Source of the DNA: Periconia sp. R9002
Taxonomy: Eukaryota > Ascomycota > Dothideomycetes > Pleosporales > Periconiaceae
NCBI GenBank assembly: GCA_023627715.1
Contig: JAMAHW010000112.1
Location: 1-64,000, forward strand
Length of the DNA stretch: 64,000 nt
Direction: 5' to 3'
This document shows positions 1 to 10,353 of this stretch, piece after piece. Made by a program: the position numbers and the translations under genes. The notes under the pieces were generated by a model. That model did not search any database, was not told the DNA's origin, and saw nothing but the letters and a program-made list of their open reading frames with translations. Position 1 is the stretch's first letter. Every line of letters begins with the position of its first letter.

Positions 1-1410
1 ATAGTATTAGCTAAAAAAGGTCTTAGTTTATTCTAAGTTCTATTAAACTTTTCTATAGTTAGGAGCTTTAGTAGTTTTTTTATCGCGCTTAACTAGAGCT
101 AATAGATAAGTAATAATTATTCTTACTACTTACTTAGCACTACTTTAAGTTATACTTCGTTTTATTTAAGACTATCCTTTAGAACCTTATTTTATACTAT
201 TAAGGTCTAGATAGCTTCCTTTATTTATTAATAATCTATATTATCTAACGAACGTACTAATAGAGCTACTACTTCTTTAAGTTATTATCCTAGTACTATT
301 ATTTAGCTTAGACTATACGCTACTTACGCTTCACTTTTCTAATACTTAATTATTAAACTATTAGAGTCCTACTTAGGCCTTAAAGCGGGATACTAGGTAG
401 TGCGTAAGAGGAGTAAATAGAAGTACAATATTATAGGATAATAATAAGGTATATAACCGTTAATAAGCACAATACAATATAGATTCTAAATAATAGATAT
501 TAAAAGCAGGGTAGCTCTTTAGTTAAAAGATTAAATTAATAATAAAGACTATCTAAAGAGTGTAATACGTACTTACTATATACTAATAAATTTCCTAAGC
601 TCTATTACTCTATTATAATAGAGTTACAGAAACAGCTTTATATCTCTATAGTCGCAGAGCTATAGAGACGTTACGTAATCCCCTTATTACGTATTTATAT
701 TATAGATCGCTTTAGGCCCAAAATCCTAGTCTTTATTAGCCTTATACCACTTATAGTCATTATTAAAATTACACTCACTATAAGTGCCAAGAGTAATTCT
801 GTGAGGCACAGCCGTAACAGTTTCTAAAAAAAGTTAAAATACAAAAGTATAGAGTATAGCTAGATTAGATATAGTATATATAATTATATATTTAGAATTA
901 TTACTAAATATATTATAGAATTAATAATAGCGTAGTAAAAGCTATAAAATTAAATAATATAAATATAGTTTAGTTTATTATAGTAGCTTTAAAGCTATAA
1001 GTACTATAAATAAAATAAAAAAAATATTAACTATAGAGTAATAGCTCTAAGCCTTAGTATTTACTAGAAAAGTAAAAAGGTTTTAATATAGAATTATAAT
1101 ACTAGCGTATATTAAAGTATTTAAAAAACTTTTTTAAAGACCTTTCTAGCTACTATATATCTTTTTAATAAGAATATAAGTAATACCTAGTTTTATTATA
1201 AGTTTTATAGTACTTTTAAAAGAAATTAACCTTTTCTATATATACTTTTTTTAATACTTTTTTTTAATACTATATACTTTAAACTCTTTTAGAGCTACTA
1301 AACACTAGCCCTCTTTAAGTGTAGAGAATAACAAAACTAGTAAAAATATTAGCGATTTATGTTATGTAAAACACTTAAGTATCAAGTTCTATAGCTTAGA
1401 CTTAAAACGA
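1..1410. repeat. AT-rich, RIP-like degenerate tract
   Basis: The tract is strongly biased to TpA and nearly free of CpA and TpG. In the first 60 bases I count about 11 TpA and no CpA. TAG, CTA and TTA triplets fill every frame, so no long ORF survives. This is the signature left by repeat-induced point mutation on an ancient repeat or transposon. The bias stops abruptly near position 1400, where ordinary composition starts. I cannot identify the original element. Confidence 0.75.
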
Positions 1411-1512
1411 TGCTATTCAATGTCTAGAGCCGCCGCATATCCCAGCTATCTAATTCCTTCTGCTTAGAAGCATAGTTTATATTTGCTTGTCAAACATCAG
1501 CACAATCTATAA

Positions 1513-4500
1513 TCATGGCCGCTGTGGTTTTCCAAAAACCACAGCGCCTCGAGCTGATACCTTCAGGAGCGAGATCTGTTGATTCGTAGTATCAGTGGAC
1601 CTTTTTTGGGGTTTGCTAGAGCATATCAGTTCTTGGAATGTCTGCTCTTCCTGCCAACAACATTCTCCATTGCTCCCAGAGTGATCACACAAGTTGAAAG
1701 ACGCCATAGAAACGATCCAATACAAGCCGTCAGCAATCTCAATTTCACATCCCCTTGAAGGCTCATCAATCTTACTGCGACTCGAAACAAGCTTCATTAG
1801 ACAGAAAAGTGAGACCGCAAGGTAGTCTGAGCCTTCAGGGACAGAAATGCATTTGCTTACACTCGTGCTTACTCTCTGGCCAAGGGGCTGGATAACATCA
1901 TGGAAGCCTGCTCCAATAAGGACAACGTCTGTGAGATTCGCCATTTGAATGAGTTTGCTGCCTCTATTCTTGATGCTGGTTTTTCGCATCCAGGCACCTT
2001 TTCCTGGGTTACTGACCACCTCAACAAGATCATAGCCATACAATTTATCATTCTTAGAACGCTGTGTCCCCCTAGCCGCGGTGAGCAAATTAATGTTCAG
2101 TGCCCTGAGTAGAATCCGAAATCGTAGTTCATCCGGAGGGTTGCCGTAAAGTACTCGATCTCCAATCCCATCCAGCGTGCTGATCAGTGACTTTGGATCG
2201 ATATTATCGGATGCAAATGGTATAACGTCGTGTTCATTGCAGATGGCCATATGCATGTGGCACATATGTAGAAGCAAATAGAGTTTTGGCACGACCCACC
2301 CTCGTTTAGAGTCTGTGTCATATAGAAGAGCTGTCTCTAGCGATGTATCCCTGAGAATTTGGGAATAGACCTCTGAGAATGGAAATCGGATACGGTTAAC
2401 AATGAACTTTCCAGATACCTGGAAATTAGAGCCTGTTTGTATTGGTACCGAAGAAAGAATAGAGAGACCAGCAGTGATCCCATTCAGTTGAACCGATCGT
2501 TTCTTTATTTTTGCCCCAGAGTCTCGAGGTATCGGAGCATTGGTCGCGATAGTAGTCCCTAAACTGATACAGGCTTCCATGCACCATCCGATAACGCTAC
2601 GTCTCTTCTGTAGTTCTTCAATGTTTACCACGTCGACTGCCATATTGAGTTCCGTTGAAAATTTAAATGGGTTCATCTGACCCGAATTGCATACAAGCAG
2701 ATGATATTGAACGTAGTCGTTGTGAATTTCCATGGGAAGCAAAGCGGTTTGATATCCAAGTAACACAATGGTTTGGTTAATTGTTGCAGAATAATCAATA
2801 GAAGCAAGTGCAAGCATGTCTTCGAAAGACACACTAAGGCCCCTGCCCGGTGCTGAGGGCACGTGTTGCCCTCTATCAGAGTTTGCCACGATTCCGGTGC
2901 TGAACAGTTTCTTCCAGCAGCCTGATTCTTGAATTTGAAAAGATTCCTCCTTCACTGAAGTATGGAGTGACACTGTGCCTTCAACATTCATTTCTTCTAA
3001 CGTTGTTGCACAAATTTTGATCATTGACGATGTTCTGATTAGATGTGCTGAAGATTCGGGCGTCCTGACGGTTCTGCAGAAGAATGACATCACTTCCCAA
3101 ACAAAACGAAGATCTTTAGGAGTTAGTGAGGTATTATCAAGCCCAAGCTTAACCTGCCCATCCAGGAGACAAACAGTAGATACATGTTCGCATGACAGCA
3201 CACCACGATGCGCATGAAACATAGGGTTCCCTTAAAGACTCGTTAGCACGGGAAATTTTATTTCGATTTCAAGGTCCTACCCTTTGAACTACTAGGATGA
3301 TGGCAGATAATGTTGCTCAAAAGGCATCTAAGGACGTCAACACCATCTTGTCCCCAACGAGTGCATACGCAATCATGACATGTTGATCCGATTATTGTAG
3401 TGACCTTTGAACTTTCGGGATGATCATCTATCAGAAGGAATTGTCCCATTAAACTATCCAAGAGGAGGTACCTTTCGTGGTCCGCAATATCGTCAATCTT
3501 CTGAAATTCAGGAAAGGCTGGGATTCTCCATTCAAAATCGATGCTTTTGAGCGACTTAACTATGAAAGCATTCTCGATGTCCGCCATGTTTGGAGAAATG
3601 GAAGTGTAGGAACGTTTGTGGCTAAGCCGTAGCCATAGTTCAGGGAGGGGTTGGTGATTGTATTTTTGCCACAACTCAGCTGCCGCGGCGGCGCTGGCTC
3701 CGTGAGCAATAAGCACTGGAATCAGTGCTGTATGTTGGAACTGAATCGCGTATTGTAAAGGTGTGGCTCGAGAATCGAATTTTGGCGCGTTTATATCGGC
3801 TCCATGTTGTAGTAGAAGGCGAAATTTTTCGAAACTATTCTGCGGAGAGGCAATTGCCCTAACTAAGGCTGTGCCTTGACACCCTGGTGGTGCGTTCACA
3901 TCAGCACCGGCAGCGATCAGCAGCTCCATGGTCTCCAGGGTACCATATTCCGCAGCGTTCTGCAAAGCAGTTCCACATAATGCGAAACTGGCATCTACAT
4001 TGGCACCAGCGTCAATGAGGATCTTTGTCATTTGTTTTCCCACAACTGCTGCGTGCCAGATTGGAAACCCCCTGGGATCTCGACCACTGCGCTTTAAGCG
4101 CCACCACCGTGGTTCATCAACGCTATAAGGCCGATTAACGTTGATTCCGGATGCAATCAGTCTGGCAACAATTACCGTATCATCTGCGTTAATGGCTTCA
4201 ATCAATTTTAGCGAGCGATAGGTTGCTTCTGTTGAGATGGATGTCAAATCGTTAAACAATGATGCCATTAATCGACGGTCGGTCTGAGGTAATGTCACGT
4301 CTTTGAGAACATTCATTTGATCTGAATGGGTTCCTTTGGAAGCTTTCGCGCATATTCTCAAGCTCATTCGAATGCCATCAATCTCCTCTTGCAGTTTTGC
4401 TTGCTCATTCAGTTGTTCTAGAGGTATAGCATGTTGCTGAGAGAAGGCATGTTGTCGACGAGAGATATCCTCGAGGCAATCTCTCAGATAAGGCAGCACG

Positions 4501-5329
4501 GCGGCCAAGTTACGTCCCGGGCGATTGAATACTTCTCCTGCGTCTTTTTGAGCTGCTTTTATATAAGTTGCTGCAAAGTGCTGATCTCCCGCAGAGGTGG
4601 AAGTATTATCCAAAACTTTTGGTCCAGTGGAATCGATTTGGAAAACCGCATCGTTACAAACATCAAGGCAATGCTGAACAGTATCCCTTTCAGCTTGGAG
4701 ATAATGCCATTCAACCTTCTTTTCATTGTCTATCTTTCTCAGAAGAACACCCTGGAGTTTCTCTTTGAAATAGGATAGACATTCTCCTAGGTCAAACACA
4801 GTATTCTCTATCATCACTCGATGCTCATTGGACACTTTCGTCGCTGCAGTAGGTTTGCGTCTTGTAGAGTGGTGGTTAATATCTACTTCATATATACATA
4901 AGCTAGATATACTTACAGAGCAGCATCAAAGAGTGCGATTGTAAGAGTTGATCCATAAACCCTCAGCAAATTCTGGAAACCAGTGGTTTTGTCGCCCATA
5001 TATGTTAGCTCCGCCAAGTTTGGGAAATCAGTTTGTGATTCCTGGGAACCTTCTGTGTATCTCTTAATAGTCGCTTCGAAATCTTTGCATGCATTTCCGC
5101 ATCGGAGAACAAGAAGCTTCAATGCTGCGAGGTCTTTTTCCTCTTCTGTAGTCGCACTTTCTAATGATTTTAAAACCAAGGTAAGAGCTTCCAGCTCTTT
5201 ATGGAGACCTTCAACATCTTTTGGATGACTGTCGAACTGCTTAAGGGTCTGGGACAATGATTTAGTGGACTCAAGGCCAAACTTGACCAGTGCAAGTAGG
5301 CCGGAAGCAATGCTCAAAGGATCTGCCAT
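1513..5329 (-). CDS. STAND-type N-domain / ankyrin protein with long unknown C-terminal region
   Basis: I read this as one gene of about 1236 aa with exons 5329-4917, 4860-3281 and 3230-1513. Intron 1 (4861-4916) has donor GTAAGT. Intron 2 (3231-3280) has donor GTAGGA, branch GCTAAC and acceptor TTTAAG. Both keep phase and remove what would otherwise be a stop only about 35 nt before the next ORF. The N-terminus (MADPLSIASGLLALVKFGLE) matches the helical domain found at the front of many fungal STAND/ankyrin proteins (PF17111 style). About four ankyrin repeats lie at roughly aa 360-530, for example LLIAAGADVNAP and LLLQHGADINAP. The last 570 residues are not recognised. No NACHT or NB-ARC P-loop is visible. 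The start is the ATG of MADPLS, because that is where family similarity begins; an upstream in-frame ATG at 5356 is less likely. The function is probably in self/non-self or stress surveillance, by inference only. Confidence 0.72.
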
Positions 5330-5799
5330 TTTGAACAACGTGAAATAAGGAATCAAAGAATGAGAAAGAATTCCCAGAAAAGAATCATGAGAAAAGCCTG
5401 GTTAGATATCCGAGTCTCGAGCGGCTTCACCGGATCCTATACCTGTGTGTTATGCTGGATGCTACTTTCGTTGCTGCTTGACCGTATTGCTATTCCGGTG
5501 AAAAAAAAAGGCAGCAGAAATGTTGACCGGTGAGGCAGAACCGCAAAGCTATATGCCCCTCCCCCGCATTCTTGCTCCCACAAGCTCCTAAGACAGTCTC
5601 CGTACGCGCGAACTTCACCTACACAACTCATAGATTTATATATACAATGAGATTAATTTACACAAATGCAATAAAAGCGAAACATAAGGTTATAAAAAAG
5701 TAGTAGCTTAATAGTATTCGTCAGCATGACAACGTTGGGGGAAGATGGCGCTTCGCCACTAGGAGTAGGGAGTATGGCTGACCCGCACCTGCCCTGACC
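5330..5799. other. Intergenic, promoter side of the ankyrin/STAND gene
   Basis: No coding signal here. It holds the 5' flank of the gene starting at 5329 and the 3' flank of the gene ending at 5800. The stretch around 5640-5710 is AT-rich. Confidence 0.5.
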
Positions 5800-7971
5800 T
5801 TAGGACTTAGAGTGGAGAATTAAGCTAACTAGAAGTATCCCAATACCAAAAAAAACTTGAATGAGAAGATGAAGATACTCCTTAGTTCGTGCTTCCTCTT
5901 CTAGTCCTTTTCCATCATTGGACAGTGGTTCTGCGGAAACAGATGACATTTGTGCATTGCCACACAACGACCGCAGAAGCACCTCAGCTTCCTTCCTACC
6001 GCATAAAGTGGCCATCTGTAACGGTGTCCGGGAGCAATCATCCAAGGCAGATAAATCTTTTGAAGCTCCTAGATGAATCAGCTTCTCTATGGCTGCAATA
6101 TTGCCCGCGCTGGCGGCTTCATGTAATACACTCCTGCCATGGTGGTCGATTGCACGTGTATCAAAGCCATGATGGGATAGCATATCAATTGCCTGAGCAG
6201 CGCGAGCGCTTCCAACAGCATAATGCATCAAAGTCTGACCTTGCGAATCAGGAAGGGTCATAGTTGCATTTGCCTTGCTAAGAAAGTATTCCAACAACTC
6301 CAAATTTCCTCTCCGAGAAGCAAAGTGTAGTGCCGATCTTCCCATGTCGTCAATGGTGTCGATAGAGGCGAAATCTCCTCGGTAGCAACGCAAAATGTCG
6401 ACTAGAAGCGAGCTTTTGCTCCATGACACATAATGCACAATGGTCATGCCATGAGAGTCCTGTGTTGTGTTGTCAAAGTCCCCTTGATGCAATTCGATAA
6501 TGGTCCTACAGCTCTCGTTGAAGAAGGTATGAAGAGGTGTGTGACCTGTGACGTCCTGGTGGTTTAGATCGGCCCCAAAGCTCAATAAGCAACTCGAAAC
6601 CCTGTAATCACAGTTTCGGTTCACGGACAACTGAAGGGGTGTCCTACGAGTTGATTTGTTAGCGGACCACCAGCGTTTCACAGTATCACATTGAGTACAC
6701 TTACTGGCCGAAGTCGTTCTCAGCATCTACCGCTGCGCCCTCACGCAGGAGGCCAGAGACTATATCATAGTGATTGCTTCGTGCTGCGATCTAAATTCAG
6801 ATTCAGCATCTGCCGTAGATAGATTCTATAAAAGGACCACAAACATGTAGTAATGTATCCCCATAGCCGGTTGTATCCATGATTCTTACTTTTCCATTTC
6901 CAAGCAACGCTCGCAAACTCAACCAATCTCCAGCGTGGCAGGCTGCATACGCCGCACTTGTAAACCCCAGTGTGCCGCCGATAGTCAATTTATAGGAAAC
7001 ATTCAGTGCCGGTGCTTGGACCAGGCCGGTAATTCTTAATTTGATTCGCCTGGCGAGCAGCCGGTTTGTTCGGAAAGTCATATTTAGACATATGCTTTTT
7101 TTCCACGACAGTATTTGGTAAATCGTCTTACCCTTGTCCGACCAGCGTCTCGCCATTACTGGGCCAGCTTGAAGATCTGCGGACCACTCACCAAAAGTGA
7201 TTGTAGGCCAGCGCACTACCTTTAGTCCGACCAGATCAAGCTGTTGTGACAAGTATAGGTTGAGGGTGTTATTAAGGCGTGTCCCCTGCCCGAAGTTATT
7301 ATCTTCAGTGTCGCTCAGAGGCCGCTCGTCGTTACTGTAAGGTTCAATCTGGTGTCGTGCTACAACGCTGTTGCGTTTCCCGCTATCCGTCAGATGGATT
7401 TCATTCCGACACGCTACATGTCCCGGATCAAGAACAGTTGGGATCGTTTGCAGTTCTGCGGTCTGTTTAGAAATTTTCATCAGAAGTTCCCTGATACTGG
7501 TTAGTACTGAAAAGGTAAGTGCCGGCGTGCGGTGATGACAAACAACTCGGTTTTGGAGACTACAGTCGAAAAGATCTTTATCCAGTCGTCCAATGAACTA
7601 TAAAATTTGCGTAGTCGTCGATCCGACGAAAGCCACATCAACCTCTCTCGAAGGTGGCGTGTGCGGCTTTTGTCCAACTGAGTACTACTTCTTTTTATTT
7701 TGCTCGCAATGAAGCGGATGTCCTCGAGAAATTGGCGTAGATGGAATTCAAAGAAGGGATCTAGCTGTAGCTCCCGGAACATGTCGTATTCTCCGTATAT
7801 GTTCAGGAGACTTGAAATGGAATGATGTAAACATCGTAATTTGATGGCATGAGAGTGTATCTCATCTGGCACTTGTTGAATATCGAGGATGAAGTTGTAG
7901 ACAAACTCGCAGGTAGCCCCCGCAGCCCCGAGCAGCGTAAGAAGGCTGGCGGCGACTGATGCAGGTTCCAT
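5800..7971 (-). CDS. Ankyrin-repeat protein with STAND-like N-domain and C-terminal membrane anchor
   Basis: Exons 7971 to about 7510, about 7520-6845, 6790-6705 and 6643-5800. Intron 6791-6844 (GTTTGT...TTTAG) joins TLLH to IAARSNHYDIV and restores an ankyrin repeat. Intron 6644-6704 has donor GTAAGT and joins DFG to QTPLQLS. The first 150 residues (MEPASVAASLLTLLGAAGAT...) resemble the helical domain at the start of fungal ankyrin/NLR-like proteins. Five or six ankyrin repeats follow, then a hydrophobic C-terminus (LLIQVFFGIGILLVSLIL), a likely tail anchor. Between about 7501 and 7545 the reading frame moves from one frame to another. I find no good donor/acceptor pair in the right phase, so this is either a weak-site intron or a real frameshift (see findings). 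It lies head-to-tail with the ankyrin/STAND gene at 5329. Confidence 0.62.
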
Positions 7972-8469
7972 GTTCCATTGACCCGTGAAACCGTGCAGTA
8001 TGGTTTTTCGTTATTGCTTTCATCTCATGAGGGCCTGCTCACTCTTTGAGGTCATTTCAATAAGTTCGAGGGGTAGCAAGGCTGAGACTCTGCGTCTCGT
8101 CATGGCGCTTCGAGCTAGCGGGGCTGACGTGTCCGCCTTAGCTATGTTTTCTCCTGAAGGTGCGCGAGTAGGCAGTCTTACTGATCGGACAGAATGCCAT
8201 TCCGGTCAGAAGGCTGAAGGTTGTGCATGGGGTAAATTCGCGCAAGGCAACAGGCGTTTTGAGACGGGTCTCCACCTTATCAAATCCTCCGCTTCCCATC
8301 ATAACCTCAGTTTCTTCATCCAATTTTGTCGCTAAGAAATTTCGAGTTGTTCTCGTACTTGTACATTTCCTACTCGGCGGATAGTAAGTATTAGCTCGGT
8401 GGTTTGCCTGGTCTCGACTGGCTCGCAAGGCTGACGGCTATTTCAACGGTATAGGCTTAATTTGCAACC
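7972..8469. other. Divergent intergenic region
   Basis: This is the 5' flank of the ankyrin gene (minus) and of the small gene at 8470 (plus). ORFs that span it have no recognisable content, and I see no other element. Confidence 0.45.
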
Positions 8470-8727
8470 ATGGCCGGTGCAGACTCGCCTCAAAAGCCTG
8501 GCGATTATGTGGAGGGCGAAAAAGTCTGGGTTGCGGATGGTGGTGAGTGCTTTTCTCGAATACGGAATCATGGATGCTTGGCGAAGGCTGTAGGAGCTTG
8601 GTGGACGGGCGTGATTGATGGACGAGACGGTTCAAGCGGCCAACATTATAATGTTACGATTACACTTCCGAACGGGGAGAAAAGACAGGCATCCAAGGCA
8701 AAGGACGAGCTGCGAATCCGTGCGTGA
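8470..8727 (+). CDS. Small basic protein, possible Tudor/SH3-like fold
   Basis: The unspliced ORF is 85 aa. A consensus intron at 8543-8593 (GTGAGT...GCTGTAG, 51 nt) would give a 68-aa protein in which GEKVWVADGG joins AWWTGVIDGRD. The spliced product reads like one compact beta-barrel: YVEGEKVWV, then WWTGVI, then HYNVTITLPNGEKRQ, then a basic tail. The V-x-W plus W-x-G-V-I pattern recalls Tudor/agenet or SH3-type folds, but I cannot assign a family. Because the intron is a multiple of three with no stop, both forms are translatable. The gene faces away from the neighbouring NLR-like genes. Confidence 0.5.
   Translation: MAGADSPQKPGDYVEGEKVWVADGGECFSRIRNHGCLAKAVGAWWTGVIDGRDGSSGQHYNVTITLPNGEKRQASKAKDELRIRA
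8543..8593 (+). other. Likely 51-nt in-frame intron of the small gene
   Basis: Donor GTGAGT and acceptor TGTAG are in phase 1 on both sides. The length is 17 codons with no in-frame stop, so retention would insert 17 residues. Confidence 0.55.
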
Positions 8728-9435
8728 GGAACAGAAGGACGATGAAATCAATGTCCTGGCGGACGGGACAGACGCGGGCGCAATTTGAGGGACTACATAG
8801 CGTAGAAATTGGTACTAATGATTAAAAAGTAGTAGATAGTGCCCTTTTCTCACATCTACCCTCCTACGTCTTACTCTAATCAGAAGAGGATGAGTAACTT
8901 AGCAATTTACAAGATTAGTAGTTAGGTTAAGCTATACATATGGCCTTACCGGCGCCCCTTAGTTGTCCATCTCTACGGTAGGCATATGGATAGATTGTAT
9001 ATGTATTTACTACCTTAAGCAATGCCGCTGATGTCATCATCAGTCAAGTCAATCCGTTCCGATTCCATTCCGATCGCTTCAAGGAAGGTGTGATGGCTGC
9101 ATGAGCAACATCAATACGTAGACTGAGTGATGGCAGTGATGATAGGAAACGTCGCATTTTGAATAAATCCAGCTCCCTCCCCTTTCTACGGGCCCTGCTC
9201 TCTGGATTCGGCAGTACTTTGTTGTGTGTGCAAAGAACGCACACGGGTTCCGTTGGCCGCAGCAGCAAACAAGCAAGCATGCACGGGCCGGACCATCGTC
9301 TTCCACCATTGTATCCCCACTTCCCTCACCAGTTCACCCACTCACCAGTTACATGTACTACACGCATCGCTAATCCCCTCTCCTCTCCTCTCCACCTACG
9401 TAGCTCGGTTGCCGAATAGCTCTTAGCTATTCGAC
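8728..9435. other. Intergenic, no gene seen
   Basis: Overlapping ORFs at 9044-9426 have no recognisable content. The last 120 bases are rich in C and T (around 9375-9400, repeated CTCTCCTC), which fits a promoter or 5' UTR of the gene at 9436. Confidence 0.45.
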
Positions 9436-9959
9436 ATGGCGCCCTTCGCTGGTGGCTTTGGGCAGCCCCGCGTCGCGCCCATAGACGCCATCTACAAGCT
9501 GGCAACCGAACAAGTCGTCAATTACATCAAACAACTTTACCAGCACCAAACCCAGCACTTGAGCCACGGAAATCATCCGTCCGCTAAGTGTGCCCTAAGC
9601 ATTGCGGCCATGTGCGCTCTTGCTCATGGCGCTGCAGTTGCAGTCGCGAACGACACTCCGAGCTTGAGGTATGTTCCCTGTTCTGCCGCCTATCAGGCTT
9701 GTCGGTCGCACTAATACGTGGAATAGGGTAGCTTCTTTGGGTCCTGTCCATGGAACAACAGGCGGTATGGCTAGCTTGGACAGCATTGTCGAGTCGCACG
9801 AGCTGGATATTGGCGGGGACTATGCTCTAAGGAGAGCCAACTCGGATACAGTCTCCGAGTACTCCCCGTTCGGTTCCATGCCGAGCCCGCGTAAGTCTCT
9901 TATCAAGTCTGTATATCACGCCATGCTAACTGGATCCTAAAGGCCTTGATCTTCGATGA
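9436..9959 (+). CDS. Small hypothetical protein, three exons
   Basis: Exons 9436-9668, 9727-9890 and 9943-9959 give a 137-aa product. Intron 1 (9669-9726) is GTATGT...ATAG with a CTAAT branch. Intron 2 (9891-9942) is GTAAGT...GCTAAC...AAAG. Both splices hold the frame, and the last exon adds only five codons before TGA. The N-terminal third is polar with an amphipathic stretch (AIYKLATEQVVNYIKQLYQH). An Ala-rich segment follows (SIAAMCALAHGAAVAVA), and the rest is Ser/Pro-rich and probably disordered. No known domain is recognised. The strong splice signals are the main support. Confidence 0.55.
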
Positions 9960-10353
9960 ACCAAAGACGCTTGCCCTGTGTGCTGCCTCGACCTCGCTTC
10001 TACGACCGCCGAACCCCCTCAGCGAGCCTCATCCGCGCTTGTGAAATGTACACACACATCTTGTTTCGAAGATATATTGTCGCGGCGTTTGGTTATCATC
10101 AGTTTTGGCGTCATGCACGGAAATACCCTTGGTGGATTAATGATTTATTTGATTTTTTGGATAATGTGAAAAGTACCATAGTACTACCTAGGCCATCCAG
10201 ACCTTGATCTGTTTGGTTAGAAGAATGAAGGGGTTGAATTTTCAAGCATAAGGACTGTTATTTTTATCATCAGATACTAATTTGATGATCAAGTCTTAGT
10301 CCACGGGTTCTGTGTCAAGAATATCCCATCTGCATGGCTGTGACAATATTGCT
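9960..10353. other. Convergent intergenic region
   Basis: This lies between the 3' ends of the small gene (plus) and the kinase/NB-ARC gene (minus). No coding signal is seen. Confidence 0.45.
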
